64,000 nt of DNA, taken from Streptomyces typhae (GTDB lineage: Bacteria > Actinomycetota > Actinomycetes > Streptomycetales > Streptomycetaceae). Shown piece by piece: positions 1 through 9,077 of this stretch (position 1 is the first letter of the stretch; every line of letters begins with the position of its first letter). The notes below the pieces were generated by a model. That model ran no database searches. It was not told the origin of the DNA and was given only the letters and a program-made list of their open reading frames with translations. The translations under genes and the position numbers were made by a program. Location of the stretch: contig NZ_WPNZ01000033.1 in assembly GCF_009755605.1 (NCBI RefSeq), forward strand, positions 44,021-108,020, given 5' to 3'.

Positions 1-601
1 CGAGCAGACCGGCCTTGCCGCCGTCGGCACCCCACGCGACGGGGCCGATGCCGGGCCGGTCGCAGGCGCCGACGACCACGGCGCCCGCCCCGTCCCCGAA
101 CAGGAAGGCCGTGCTCCGGTCGTGCGGGTCGACGATGTCGCTCATGCGCTCCGAGCCGACGACGAGGACGTGGCGCGCGGCCCCGGAGCGCACCAGCGAG
201 TCGGCCACGCCCAGGGTGTAGGAGAAGCCGGCGCAGGCGGCGCCGGTGTCCATGGCGCCGGCGCTCCGCGCGCCGACGAGGTGGGCGACGCGCGGGGCGG
301 CCGGGGGCGACTGCTCCAGGTCGGACATGGAGGCGAGCAGCACCATGTCCACGCTGTCCGCGTCCACCCCGGCGGCGGCGAGGGCCTTCTGGCAGGCTTC
401 GGCGGCCATCGCCACGATCGTCTCGCCGGGGCCCGCGTGGCGGCGGCTCGTGATGCCGGTGCGCCGGGTGATCCACTCCTCGGTGGAGTCGATGGCTCGG
501 GCGATCACGGCGTTCTCCACGACGCGGGTCGGCAGGTAGGAGCCCACTCCGAGGATGCGGGAGCCGGGGCTCGGGTCGGCGACGCGCAGCGGCCGGCTCA
601 T
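1..601 (-). CDS. 3-oxoacyl-ACP synthase III (KAS III)-like protein, partial
   Basis: The C-terminal part lies beyond the left edge; 200 codons are visible. The thiolase-fold N-terminal half is clear: the nucleophilic cysteine is about residue 123 in TGAACAGF and an FGDGAGA turn lies near residue 168. KAS III enzymes join an acyl thioester to an ACP-bound partner or, in some secondary-metabolite pathways, act as acyltransferases making esters or amides. The ATG at 601 overlaps the stop of the upstream fatty-acyl-AMP ligase by four bases, so the two are translationally coupled and probably act in sequence (acyl activation, then transfer). In benzoxazole (A33853) biosynthesis I recall a CoA-ligase/KAS III pair building the aryl ester or amide; a similar role is inferred here. 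The His/Asn catalytic residues cannot be checked because of truncation. Confidence 0.9.
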   Translation of the reverse strand, partial: MSRPLRVADPSPGSRILGVGSYLPTRVVENAVIARAIDSTEEWITRRTGITSRRHAGPGETIVAMAAEACQKALAAAGVDADSVDMVLLASMSDLEQSPPAAPRVAHLVGARSAGAMDTGAACAGFSYTLGVADSLVRSGAARHVLVVGSERMSDIVDPHDRSTAFLFGDGAGAVVVGACDRPGIGPVAWGADGGKAGLL

Positions 602-2358
602 GACGCACGCCCCACGGCCGGGCTCAGCGTGCCCCGCAGGTACCGCGTGCGGCAGGCGCGGCGCTGCACCTTGCCGCTGGACGTCTTGGGCAGGGAGCCG
701 CGCCGCACCACGACCACGTCGTCGACGTGCAGGCGCTGCCCGTCGTGCACGGCCTCGCGTATCCGGCGGCCGAACTCCTGCGGGTCCGTGGCGTGCAGGA
801 CCCGCCCGTCGGCCTCCACGACGACGACCAGGCGTTCGCTCGTGCCGTCGTCGACGGAGAACGCGGCGGCGCAGTTGGGGCGCAGCAGGGCGTCGGTGCG
901 CTCCACGGCAAGCTCGATGTCCTGGGGGTAGAAGTTGCGGCCCTTGCGGATGATGACGTCCTTGACGCGTCCGGTGACGAACAGCTCGCCGTCGTGCAGG
1001 AAGCCCAGGTCGCCGGTGCGCAGGAAGGGGCCCGCCGCCTCGTCGCCGGCGACGCGGGCACCGAACACCTCGGCCGTCGCCGCGGCCTTGCGGTAGTACC
1101 CGGCGGCGACGCTGGGCCCGCCGAGCCAGATCTCGCCGACCTCGCGGTCGGCGCGGGGCCGGCCGGTCGCCGGGTCGACGACGCGCACCCGGGCGTCGAG
1201 CACCGGCACGCCGGAGCCGACGAGCGGCCTGCCGCCGCTGTGCGGGGCGCGGACGCGCAGGGTGTCCTCGCGCAGCGCCTCGGGGTCGGCCCACACCACG
1301 GTGGGCTCGCGGCCCGGCGGGGTGCCGGTGGCCTTGAGGGTGTTCTCGGCGAGGCCGTAGGCGGGGCACATCGCGCGCGGCGCGAAACCGGCGGCGGCGA
1401 AGGCGCGGCCGAAGTCCTCGACGACCTGGTGGCGCACCGGTTCGGCGCCGTTGACCGCGACCCGCCAGGACGACAGGTCGAGCCCCGCGGGCACGCCGTG
1501 CCGTGCCGCGTCGCGCACACAGGTCTCGTACGCGAAGCTGGGCGCCGCCGAGTGGGTGCCGCGGTACCGGGAGAGCGCCTCAAGCCAGCGCAGCGGGCGG
1601 CGGATGAACGCCTCGGGCGCCATCACGTGGGAGGGACGCCCCGTCCACACCGGCAGGACGATGTTGAACAGCATGCCCATGTCGTGGAAGTGCGGCAGCC
1701 AGGAGACGAAGACGCCGTCGGGCCCGGTGGGCCAGAGCGCCTCGGTCTCCAGGACGTTGTGCACGAAGTTGGCGTGGGTGACCATCACTCCCTTGGGGCC
1801 GCCGGTGGAGCCCGAGGTGTACTGGAGCAGCGCGGTGTCCGCGGGCGTCGGGGCCGGGCCGGGCTCCGGGTCCGGGGCGAGGGGCTGCGGTTCGTCGGTG
1901 GCGAGGAGCGTGAGCCCGTCGAGGTGCGGCGATCCGGCGAACCGGGCCAGCAGGTCGTCGCGCACCTCCTTGCAGGTGAGGACGGTCGTGGTACCGGCGT
2001 CGTCGGCGATCCCGCGCAGCCGCTCCAGGCCCCGCGCCCGGCTCGGCACCTGGACGGGGGCGGCGGCGCTGCGGGCGTACATGCAGCCGAAGAGGGTCTT
2101 CACGAACTCCAGGCCCGCGGGGTAGGCGAGCAGCACGGGGCGGTCCGCGAGGCGGGCGGCGCGCAGGACCGCGGCCCGCTCCCGCGCCGCCTCGTCGAGT
2201 CGGCCGTAGGTGAGGGGGGTGCCGGGCTGCTCGCCCGCGGTCAGGAACACGAAGGCGGTCCTGTCGGGCTGCGCGCGGCCGCGCAGTCTCAGCATGTCGG
2301 GCAGGGTGCCCGCGGTGAGGTCCCGCGGGTGCGGGCGGACACGGACGGCGATGGTCAT
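598..2358 (-). CDS. Fatty-acyl-AMP ligase / acyl-CoA synthetase (AMP-binding)
   Basis: 586 residues, class I adenylate-forming enzyme. The phosphate-binding loop YTSGSTGGPKGV lies near residue 180, followed by LPHFHDMGM, NGAEPVR and YGLAE, a set typical of the FAAL branch (FadD32-like) rather than ordinary acyl-CoA ligases. It ends with a conserved lysine in PKTSSGKVQR. It should activate a fatty or aryl acid as the acyl-adenylate for transfer to a carrier protein or CoA. The gene sits in the leftward operon, 88 bp after the PhzE-like gene, and overlaps the KAS III start (ATGA). No carrier protein is visible in the window, so the acceptor is unknown. The ATG at 2358 has only a weak GGGGAG element upstream. 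Confidence 0.92.
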   Translation of the reverse strand: MTIAVRVRPHPRDLTAGTLPDMLRLRGRAQPDRTAFVFLTAGEQPGTPLTYGRLDEAARERAAVLRAARLADRPVLLAYPAGLEFVKTLFGCMYARSAAAPVQVPSRARGLERLRGIADDAGTTTVLTCKEVRDDLLARFAGSPHLDGLTLLATDEPQPLAPDPEPGPAPTPADTALLQYTSGSTGGPKGVMVTHANFVHNVLETEALWPTGPDGVFVSWLPHFHDMGMLFNIVLPVWTGRPSHVMAPEAFIRRPLRWLEALSRYRGTHSAAPSFAYETCVRDAARHGVPAGLDLSSWRVAVNGAEPVRHQVVEDFGRAFAAAGFAPRAMCPAYGLAENTLKATGTPPGREPTVVWADPEALREDTLRVRAPHSGGRPLVGSGVPVLDARVRVVDPATGRPRADREVGEIWLGGPSVAAGYYRKAAATAEVFGARVAGDEAAGPFLRTGDLGFLHDGELFVTGRVKDVIIRKGRNFYPQDIELAVERTDALLRPNCAAAFSVDDGTSERLVVVVEADGRVLHATDPQEFGRRIREAVHDGQRLHVDDVVVVRRGSLPKTSSGKVQRRACRTRYLRGTLSPAVGRAS

Positions 2359-2446
2359 CTTGGGTCAGCTCCCCGAGTGGAATGCGAAGGGTGAACGGGC
2401 GCGAGTGGGCGGCGCCCCGCGGCGAGGGGCCGTGCGGGCTCCCCGG

Positions 2447-4372
2447 TCACAGCAGGCCGCGCAGCAGTGCTCCGAAGACGCGGGGGCCGTGCTCGGTGAG
2501 CACCGACTCCGCGTGGAACTGGATCGACGCGAAGTGCGGGCCGCGCAGCGCGTACACCTCGTCGCCGTCCGGGTCGCGGCAGACCTCCACGGCCCCGGCG
2601 TCCGGTACGTCGACCTTGTCGTGTTCGCTGCGGGCGGTGAACGTGTTGTAGAAGCCGACGCGTTCGAGGTTCCCGAACAGGTCGATGTCCCGCCGCACGC
2701 CCTGGTTGGGGGTGGCCCTGCGGACGAGGTCGAGGCCGAGGCGCAGGCTGAGCACCTGGTGGCTGAGGCAGACCGCGAAGAAGGGGCGGCCCTCGTCGAG
2801 GAGGGCGCCGACGAGGGAGTGCAGGTGCGCGATGCGCGGGTCACCGGTGTCGCGCGGATCGCCGGGTCCCGGGCCGAGGACGACCAGGTCGCTGCCCGCC
2901 GGATCGTACGGCTCGTCGAAGCGGCGCACCGTCACGTCGAGGCCGAGTGCGGCGAGTTGGCGGCACATCATGGCCGTGAAGGTGTCCTCGGCGTCCACCA
3001 TGAGGACCCGGCGCCCCGCCAGTGCGGGATCGGCGGCGCGGGATCGGCGGCGCGGGTCGGCGAACCAGAAGCGTGCCAGGGAGTCGTTGCGGCGCTCCAG
3101 GCGGCGGCGTACGTCCGGGTGGGCGTCGAAGCCGCCGGGTGGGCGCGCGGTGTGCGCGGCGGGGGCCGTGCCGGTACCGCGCAGGGCGCCGAGCAGCCCC
3201 TCGGCCTTCGCCGCGGTCTCGGCGACCTCCGACCGGGGGTCGGAGTGGCGTACGAGGGTGGCGCCGACGCCGATGCGCAGCCGGCCCCGGGCATCGATGT
3301 CGGCGGTGCGGATGAGGATCGCCGAGTCCAGGGCGTGGCCGCCCCCGGCGTCGCGGCCGAGGAGTCCGATCACGCCGCTGTAGTAGCCGCGGCCCTCGGT
3401 CTCGTACCGGTCGATGACGCGGCAGGCGCTCTCCAGCGGGCTGCCGGTGACGGTGGGCGCGAACATCGTCTCGCGCAGGACGGTGCGCGGGTCCTGGGTG
3501 CTGTGGCCCGTGAGGACGTACTCGGTGTGCGCGAGCCGGGCCATCTCCTTGAGCCGCGGGCCGACGACACGGCCCCCGTCGGCGCAGATCCGGGCCATCA
3601 TCTTGAGCTCTTCGTCGACGACCATGTACAGCTCGTCGGCCTCCTTGCGGTCGGCCAGGAAGTCGAGGACCCCGGTGCGGGTGGGGCCGCCGGGCGGATA
3701 GCGGTAGGTGCCGCTGATGGGGTTCATCACGGCGGTGCCGCCGTCCAGGCTGACGTGCCGCTCCGGCGTGGCGCCGACGAGGGTGCGCTGCCCGGTGTGC
3801 ACGAGGAAGGTCCAGTAGGCGCCCGACTCGTTCTCCACCAGGCGGCGGAAGATGCCGAGTGCGGTGTGCGGGGTGTAGTCGCCGACGTCCGCCACGAAGG
3901 AGCGTTTGATCACGAAGTTGGCGCCCTGCCCCTGGCCGATCTCGTCCGTCACGATGCGGCGCACGAGGTCGGCGTAGGCGTCGTCGGAGGTGTCGAAGTG
4001 CCCGCCGGACAGCTCGACCGGCCGCCGGGGCAGCCGGGCCAGCGCCTCGGCGAGCGGGAGCGACTCCTGCCGCTCGGCGCCGAGCGCGACCAGCGGGGCG
4101 CCGTCGTCGGCGCAGGCGAAGCCCCGTTCGGCGAGTTGCCGGTAGGGCACGAGGATGAGCGTGTCGTGGCGCGGCCCCGCGTCCGGACCTGCGGCGGCAC
4201 CGGGCTCGGGCAGCGGCAGCTCGGCGAGCGAGCCGGGGGTGCTCACCGGTCCGGCGAGCACCTCCAGGCGGCCGGGTGCCCGCTCGGGGCGGTGCAGGAG
4301 GGCGAACGCGGGGGTGCGCAGGGCCAGGACGTCGTCGAGGAGCGGCCCCGGCGCGTGGGCGGCGCCGCTCAT
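2447..4372 (-). CDS. phzE: 2-amino-2-desoxyisochorismate (ADIC) synthase, PhzE-like
   Basis: 641 residues, a fused chorismate-utilising synthase and class I glutamine amidotransferase. The N-terminal about 420 residues carry TrpE/PhzE signatures: GATPERHVSL, MNPISGTYR, DEELKMMARI and FAPTVTGSP. The C-terminal domain has the amidotransferase nucleophile in AVCLSHQ (near residue 533; usual form is GVCLGHQ) and a closing FHAES with the catalytic His and Glu. The product is expected to be ADIC from chorismate and glutamine. The single-chain fusion with amidotransferase argues against a plain isochorismate synthase. The ATG at 4372 overlaps the isochorismatase stop by four bases. Without the neighbours, anthranilate synthase TrpE(G) would be the alternative; PhzD-like and SDR partners favour ADIC. 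Confidence 0.92.
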   Translation of the reverse strand: MSGAAHAPGPLLDDVLALRTPAFALLHRPERAPGRLEVLAGPVSTPGSLAELPLPEPGAAAGPDAGPRHDTLILVPYRQLAERGFACADDGAPLVALGAERQESLPLAEALARLPRRPVELSGGHFDTSDDAYADLVRRIVTDEIGQGQGANFVIKRSFVADVGDYTPHTALGIFRRLVENESGAYWTFLVHTGQRTLVGATPERHVSLDGGTAVMNPISGTYRYPPGGPTRTGVLDFLADRKEADELYMVVDEELKMMARICADGGRVVGPRLKEMARLAHTEYVLTGHSTQDPRTVLRETMFAPTVTGSPLESACRVIDRYETEGRGYYSGVIGLLGRDAGGGHALDSAILIRTADIDARGRLRIGVGATLVRHSDPRSEVAETAAKAEGLLGALRGTGTAPAAHTARPPGGFDAHPDVRRRLERRNDSLARFWFADPRRRSRAADPALAGRRVLMVDAEDTFTAMMCRQLAALGLDVTVRRFDEPYDPAGSDLVVLGPGPGDPRDTGDPRIAHLHSLVGALLDEGRPFFAVCLSHQVLSLRLGLDLVRRATPNQGVRRDIDLFGNLERVGFYNTFTARSEHDKVDVPDAGAVEVCRDPDGDEVYALRGPHFASIQFHAESVLTEHGPRVFGALLRGLL

Positions 4373-5073
4373 ACGACGGCCCACCGCGGCTGGCCGGCCG
4401 TCCGGGGCCGGTGCCCGGCCGCGTACCCGGCGTACTCCAGGTGCTCGACGAGGGTGTCGGTGTCGGCGACGACCGCGCACCGGCCCGCCGCGTACTCCAG
4501 GGCGAGGGCGTGGTGGGCGGGGCTGAAGTCGGCGACGGCGTCCGCGGCGAGGAAGGTCTCGATGTCGTGCGAGAACGCGTCGACGGCCGTCATCAGGACC
4601 CCGACGTGCGCGTACACCCCGCAGACGACGAGCTGGTCGCGCCCGGCCTCGCGCATCCGGCCGAGCAGGCCCGAGTCGTGGAAGGCGCTGTAGCGCCACT
4701 TGGTCAGGCGCCAGTCGCCGTCGGCGGGGGCGAGATCGTCGACGATCCGCCGGTCGGCGGGCTCCGCCCGCATGCCGGGGCCCCACAGGTCCTTGAGCAG
4801 TCCGCGCTGCGCGTCCGTCATCGAGCCGGGCTGCGCGGTGTACGCCACGGGCACGCCGAGGGCGGCGCAGTGCTCGCGCAGCCGCGCGGCGTTGCGCACC
4901 AGCGCGTCCCGCGGGCGCGCGGGCAGGGGGCGCAGGAAGTAGCGCTGCATGTCGTGGACGAGGAGCACCGCGCGGCGCGGGTCGGGCGTCCAGCGGGCCA
5001 CGCCGACCGGCAGGTCGGCCGTGGCCGGGGGGTCGTAGGGCTCGATGGCGGGAATCCCGTCCGTGAATCTCAT
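4369..5073 (-). CDS. phzD: Isochorismatase-family hydrolase, PhzD-like
   Basis: 234 residues. LLVHDMQRYF supplies Asp41 and LTKWRYSAF supplies Lys125, the catalytic pair of PhzD. CGVYAHVGVL has Gly where many cysteine hydrolases of the superfamily keep a nucleophilic Cys, as in PhzD and EntB. It should hydrolyse ADIC to pyruvate and trans-2,3-dihydro-3-hydroxyanthranilate (DHHA). The stop overlaps the PhzE start, so ADIC synthesis and hydrolysis are coupled. The upstream gap to the SDR gene is 122 bp. Reading the same frame further upstream gives a much longer but low-complexity Arg-rich extension, so the ATG at 5073 is chosen. Confidence 0.93.
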   Translation of the reverse strand: MRFTDGIPAIEPYDPPATADLPVGVARWTPDPRRAVLLVHDMQRYFLRPLPARPRDALVRNAARLREHCAALGVPVAYTAQPGSMTDAQRGLLKDLWGPGMRAEPADRRIVDDLAPADGDWRLTKWRYSAFHDSGLLGRMREAGRDQLVVCGVYAHVGVLMTAVDAFSHDIETFLAADAVADFSPAHHALALEYAAGRCAVVADTDTLVEHLEYAGYAAGHRPRTAGQPRWAVV

Positions 5074-5195
5074 GACTGCCTCCCCAGGGCGTGTGTCGGA
5101 GGGGTCCGGTCGGCTGTGCGTGGGCTGGGCGCCTGCCGTCGGCGGGTGCTGCCTGCCGTGCGTCGGCGGGTGGCGCCTGCGGTGTGCCTGCGGTG

Positions 5196-6011
5196 TCAGG
5201 CACCGAGTCCGGCTCCGCCGTCCACGGTCAGTTCGTGCAGGGTGATGTGGGCCGCGCGGTCCGACAGCAGGAAGTCGACGGCGTCGGCGACGTGTTCGGG
5301 GCGCCCGATCCGGCCCAGCGGGATGCCGACGCGGAACGCCTCGGGGCGGCCCTCGACGGTGCCCCTGGGGCCGGACTCGTCGGTCCACATGGACGTGAGC
5401 ATGGGGGTGTCGGTGGAGCCGGGGGCCACGATGTTGCAGCGCACCCCGTAGCGGGCGACTTCGAGCCCCAGGCTCTTGGTGAACATGACCGCCGCGGCCT
5501 TGGAGGCGGCGTACGCGGCCATCTCGGTGCGGGGGGTGCCTGCCGCGTTGGACGCGACGGTGACGATGGCGCCCCGGCCGCGCCCCGTCATGCGCCGGAC
5601 CGCGGCGCGGGACATCAGGAACACGCCGGTGGCGTTGACGGCGAACGTGTCGTGCCAGTCCGCCTCGCGGTAGCCGCTGACCTCGCCGACGCGCAGCACT
5701 CCGGCGGCGTTGACGAGGTACTCCACCGGTCCGAGGGCGCGTTCGACGGCCTCGACCACGTCGTCGGCGGCGGCGCCGCTCGTGACGTCGGCCGCGAACG
5801 CCGACACGGCGAGCCCGTCGGCGGTCAGCTTCTCCACCGTCTCGGTGAGCCGTCCGGCGTCCTTGTCGACGGCGGCCACCGTCAGACCGCGGGCCGCGAG
5901 GGTGCGGGCGACCTGGACACCGATGCCGCCGGCGGCGCCGGTCACGATCGCGGTGGGGGCGCCCACGGGGCCACCGGGGGCACCGGGGGCGCTGGGGTTT
6001 GTGAGGTTCAT
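5196..6011 (-). CDS. SDR dehydrogenase, probable DHHA to 3-hydroxyanthranilate
   Basis: 271 residues, classical short-chain dehydrogenase. The cofactor motif TGAAGGIG is at residues 24-31, NAAG follows, and the catalytic YxxxK is seen in YAASK. It resembles 2,3-dihydro-2,3-dihydroxybenzoate dehydrogenases. Beside PhzE- and PhzD-like genes the likely reaction is NAD+-dependent aromatisation of DHHA to 3-hydroxyanthranilate, the branch used for benzoxazoles instead of phenazines. The ATG at 6011 has a GAGAGG purine stretch upstream. An in-frame start at 6152 would overlap the DAHP synthase gene by over 100 bases and adds an Arg-rich leader, so it is rejected. The gap to DAHP synthase is 26 bp. 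Confidence 0.92.
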   Translation of the reverse strand: MNLTNPSAPGAPGGPVGAPTAIVTGAAGGIGVQVARTLAARGLTVAAVDKDAGRLTETVEKLTADGLAVSAFAADVTSGAAADDVVEAVERALGPVEYLVNAAGVLRVGEVSGYREADWHDTFAVNATGVFLMSRAAVRRMTGRGRGAIVTVASNAAGTPRTEMAAYAASKAAAVMFTKSLGLEVARYGVRCNIVAPGSTDTPMLTSMWTDESGPRGTVEGRPEAFRVGIPLGRIGRPEHVADAVDFLLSDRAAHITLHELTVDGGAGLGA

Positions 6012-6037
6012 GGGGAGGTTCCTCTCGTCGTCGGCTC

Positions 6038-7210
6038 TCAGCCCGTCCACACGGACAGCACGTCGACCGCCTGCCGCGGGGTGAGCCGCGGGTCGCAGAA
6101 CGTCGTGTACTTGTCGCCGACATGGCCGATGCCGCGGGCGTCGGCGACGCACTCGGTCACTTCGTCGGGGGTCGTCTCCAGGTGGACGCCGCCCGCGACC
6201 CCGCCCGCGCCGCGCACCGCCTCCTGGAAGGCGACGAGTTCACGCTGGATGGTGTCCACGAACCGGGTCTTGAGGCCGTCGGCCGCGGTGACGGTGTTGC
6301 CGTGCATGGGGTCGCTCAGCCAGATCACCGGATGCCCGGCGGCGCGCACGGCGGCCACCAGCGGGGGCAGCAGCTCGGCCGTCAGGTCGGCGCCCATCCT
6401 GGCGATGAGCGTGAGGCGTCCGCGCCTGCGCTCGGGGTCGAGCACCGCGCACAGGCGCAGGAGTTCATCGGGTGTCATGCTCGGGCCGACCTTGCAGGCG
6501 ACCGGGTTGCTCACCAGGGAGAGCAGCGTCACATGGGCGCCGTCGACCTGACGGGTGCGCTCGCCGACCCACGGCCAGTGGGTGGACGTGAGGACGAGGT
6601 GTCCGCCCGGGTCGCGGCGCAGCAGCGGCAGTTCGTAGTCGAGGAGCAGCGCCTCGTGGCTGGTCCACACCGGTGAGTCGATGCGCATGCGCTCCGCGGG
6701 CAGATACCAGTCGAGGCTGTTCACGGCGGAGCGTGCGGCCTGGTAGCACATCAGGATGCGGCGCGGGTCGGGGCGGCGGCGGTCCTCGTCGGGCTCGGGC
6801 CCGTTGACCATGTGCCCCCGGTAGACGGGCAGTTCACGCCCGCCGACCTGCTCGGTGTCGCGGGAGCGGGGCTTGGCGAACTGTCCCGCGATGCGGCCGA
6901 CCCTGAGGACCGGGCGGCGGCTCGCCATCCGCATGGTGCCGGCGAGCAGGTCGAGGACCGCCGCCTTGGCGGCGACGGTGCCGCCGGAGCACTCGGCGGG
7001 GTCCTCGGCGCAGTCCCCGGCCTGGATCACATGGGCCTCGCCGGCCGCGACCTGGGCGAGTTGCCCGCACAGCACGCGGACGTCCGCGGCGTTGACCACG
7101 GCGGGACGGTCGGCCAGGTCGTCCGTCACCCGGCGCAGTGCGGCCGTGTCGTCCCACTGGGGCTGCTGGCGGGCCGGACGCGAGCGGATGAGGCGCGGAA
7201 CGTTGTCCAC
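6038..7210 (-). CDS. Class II 3-deoxy-7-phosphoheptulonate (DAHP) synthase
   Basis: 390 residues. Class II motifs are intact: VIQAGDCAE, RVGRIAGQFAKPRS, SDPMHGNT and GGVHLE (metal and PEP/E4P binding). It condenses PEP and erythrose-4-phosphate into the shikimate pathway. It is shorter than housekeeping class II enzymes (about 450 residues) and, like PhzC of phenazine clusters, probably boosts chorismate supply for the cluster while escaping aromatic feedback. The start is GTG at 7210 with GGGAGA a few bases upstream. A run of 13 G (C13 on the coding strand) lies 32-44 bases upstream of the start. Confidence 0.94.
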   Translation of the reverse strand: MDNVPRLIRSRPARQQPQWDDTAALRRVTDDLADRPAVVNAADVRVLCGQLAQVAAGEAHVIQAGDCAEDPAECSGGTVAAKAAVLDLLAGTMRMASRRPVLRVGRIAGQFAKPRSRDTEQVGGRELPVYRGHMVNGPEPDEDRRRPDPRRILMCYQAARSAVNSLDWYLPAERMRIDSPVWTSHEALLLDYELPLLRRDPGGHLVLTSTHWPWVGERTRQVDGAHVTLLSLVSNPVACKVGPSMTPDELLRLCAVLDPERRRGRLTLIARMGADLTAELLPPLVAAVRAAGHPVIWLSDPMHGNTVTAADGLKTRFVDTIQRELVAFQEAVRGAGGVAGGVHLETTPDEVTECVADARGIGHVGDKYTTFCDPRLTPRQAVDVLSVWTG

Positions 7211-7292
7211 AGATTTCTCCCTTGAGAGGCGCGGGTGGGCCGGGGGGGGGGGGGAAGGGGCTCGGGGGATGCGGTGGGGGCCGCCGGGCGGG
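7211..7292 (-). repeat. Intergenic gap with a 13-G homopolymer
   Basis: The 82-bp gap between the esterase stop and the DAHP synthase start contains 13 consecutive G at 7242-7254 on the plus strand. No promoter elements or hairpin were recognised. The tract could vary in length by slippage or be a base-calling problem. It is outside coding sequence. Confidence 0.85.
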
Positions 7293-8861
7293 TCAGGGGC
7301 GCAGGCAGCGGCCCGGCCCGTCCCAGAAGCCCAGCTGGCGGAGTTTGGGGGTGCGGCCGAGCCGAGCCGTCCCGGGGCCGCCGAGGATCAGGGTGGTGGG
7401 CTCCTCCGGCGCGAAGACGGGCCAGGCCGGTGCGTGCGGGCTGCTCGGTACGGCGCCGTGGACGAAGGAGGACACGAGGTCGACGAAGGTGTCGGAGAGC
7501 AAGCGCTCGGCCGGCCCGTCCCCGAACTGGGCGGCGTGCAGCGGGTGGCCGTGGGTGCCGAAGAGGAACTTGGACGTGGCGTCGTGCGGGGTGCCGTGGT
7601 GCGGCGGCCGCACGGGGTGCGCGAACTCCATGACGTACTGGGGCGTGCGGCCTTCGCGGGCGTGCCGCTCGGCCTGGCGCACGACGGGGTGGCGGAACAG
7701 GGCGTCGCCCCAGACCTCGGTCCACAGGGCACGCGGGTCGTCGGGCAGGCCCTCGTCGGCGGCGGCCCGCCGGTAGGCGCGGACGCAGTCGGCGGCGAGG
7801 CCGTCGGGCACCCGGGCGGCGCACTTCAGGAGCACGTCGTGGACGGCGGCGAGCAGTTCGGCACCGTCGGTGGGGGCGGGCGGCGCGGGCGGGAAGGACG
7901 GCGAGAGGGGGTCGGTGAAGAAGGAGCCCTCGGTGTGGTTGTGGACGCTCATCACCGGCACCGCGGGCACCGGCAGGTCCTCGGTGTACGCCGGGACGGT
8001 GCGGCCGTCCCGTACGGGACCGCGGTACTCGCGGCCGCTGGCGACCGCCCGCAGCGTCGGCGGCGCGGCGAAGAAGTCGAGCCAGGCCCGGTGCACGCGG
8101 GCGGCGGGCACCTCGCGCAGGCCGGTGACGCTCGTGCCGCACTCCTTGGCGAGCGCCTCGTACACGGCTGTGGCGTCGTCGGGGGTGAGCGAGCAGGCCG
8201 GTGCCCGTGTCGACGGCGCGCTGATGGTGATCAGCCGTGCGAACAGTCCCCGCGCGGCGGGCAGCAGGGCGAGCTGCCGGGCCGTGGCGCCGCCCGCGGA
8301 CGTGCCGCAGAGGGTGACGGCGTCCGGGTCGCCGCCGAAGGAGGCGGCGTTCTCCCGCACCCAGCGCAGCAGGGCGAGCTGGTCCTGGAGGCCCCAGTTG
8401 GCGCACGTCCCGGTCTCCGGGTCGGTGAGGTCCTCGTGCAGGCCCCAGCCGAACGCGCCGAGGCGGTAGTTGAAGTTGACGACGACGAGGTCGCCGCGGG
8501 CGGCGGGCCTGGCCCCGTCGAAGGTGGGCGCGCTGCCCGCGCCGACGTGCCAGCCACCGCCGTGGAAATAGACGAGCACCGGGCGGCGGCCCGAGAGGGC
8601 GGGCGTCCAGACGTTGGCGTACAGCGCGTCCTCCGCGCTGCCGGGGACGGCCGACTGCACGAAGGCGGGCCCGTACCGGGTGGCGTCGCGCACCCCCGGC
8701 CAGGGCCGCGGCGGGCGCGGCGAGGCGAAGCGCAGCGGGCCCGTGGGCGGCTCGGCGTAGGGGATGCCGCGGAACACGGCCAGGGTGCGGCCCTGCTGCG
8801 TCTCCCGGGTGCCGCGCAGGTCACCGGACGGGGTGCGGGCCACTGGGGCGGGATGGCTCAT
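7293..8861 (-). CDS. Type B carboxylesterase
   Basis: 522 residues, alpha/beta hydrolase of the carboxylesterase/cholinesterase family. The oxyanion-hole segment HGGGW is at residues 100-104 and the nucleophile elbow is CGTSAGG with Ser188 (GTSAG replaces the usual GESAG). ALYANVWTP and GTCANWGLQDQLALLRWV are family hallmarks. No signal peptide is apparent, so it is probably cytosolic. It is the first gene of the leftward operon. It may hydrolyse an ester intermediate or shunt, or act in reverse as an acyltransferase; the substrate cannot be told from sequence. The ATG at 8861 has AAGGAG about 10 bases upstream; an upstream in-frame start at 8984 lacks support. Confidence 0.9.
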   Translation of the reverse strand: MSHPAPVARTPSGDLRGTRETQQGRTLAVFRGIPYAEPPTGPLRFASPRPPRPWPGVRDATRYGPAFVQSAVPGSAEDALYANVWTPALSGRRPVLVYFHGGGWHVGAGSAPTFDGARPAARGDLVVVNFNYRLGAFGWGLHEDLTDPETGTCANWGLQDQLALLRWVRENAASFGGDPDAVTLCGTSAGGATARQLALLPAARGLFARLITISAPSTRAPACSLTPDDATAVYEALAKECGTSVTGLREVPAARVHRAWLDFFAAPPTLRAVASGREYRGPVRDGRTVPAYTEDLPVPAVPVMSVHNHTEGSFFTDPLSPSFPPAPPAPTDGAELLAAVHDVLLKCAARVPDGLAADCVRAYRRAAADEGLPDDPRALWTEVWGDALFRHPVVRQAERHAREGRTPQYVMEFAHPVRPPHHGTPHDATSKFLFGTHGHPLHAAQFGDGPAERLLSDTFVDLVSSFVHGAVPSSPHAPAWPVFAPEEPTTLILGGPGTARLGRTPKLRQLGFWDGPGRCLRP

Positions 8862-9077
8862 CGCGAGAGCAGCTCCTTGGCAGAGGGTGCGGGGGCCGAC
8901 ATCGCGTCGGCGGGCCACGAGTCGCTGGCCGATCCTGCGTCCCCGACGACGGGCCGACCAATGCGCCCGCGCACATTCCGTCAAGTGCCGGGGAAATCCG
9001 TCAGGTCACCGGCGCGACCTGACGGAGTGCGCGGTCGGCCGTTGCCCGGCGGCCCGCGCCATTCGAGTATCCGGCGC
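8862..9077. promoter_or_regulatory. Divergent promoter region of the two cluster operons
   Basis: 216 bp between the esterase and the N-acetyltransferase genes. It contains a perfect 11-bp inverted repeat, TCCGTCAGGTC at 8997-9007 and GACCTGACGGA at 9016-9026, with an 8-bp spacer. A third half-site, TCCGTCAAGT, begins at 8977, exactly 20 bp before the left arm. This looks like an operator for a cluster regulator able to control both operons. No regulator gene for it is in the window. Placement relative to -10/-35 elements could not be fixed. Confidence 0.7.

Noticed and set aside
1..7210. Phenazine cluster
   Set aside because: PhzE/PhzD/PhzC-like genes are present, but PhzA/B, PhzF and PhzG are not, and the SDR points to 3-hydroxyanthranilate. 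Genes left of the window could change this.
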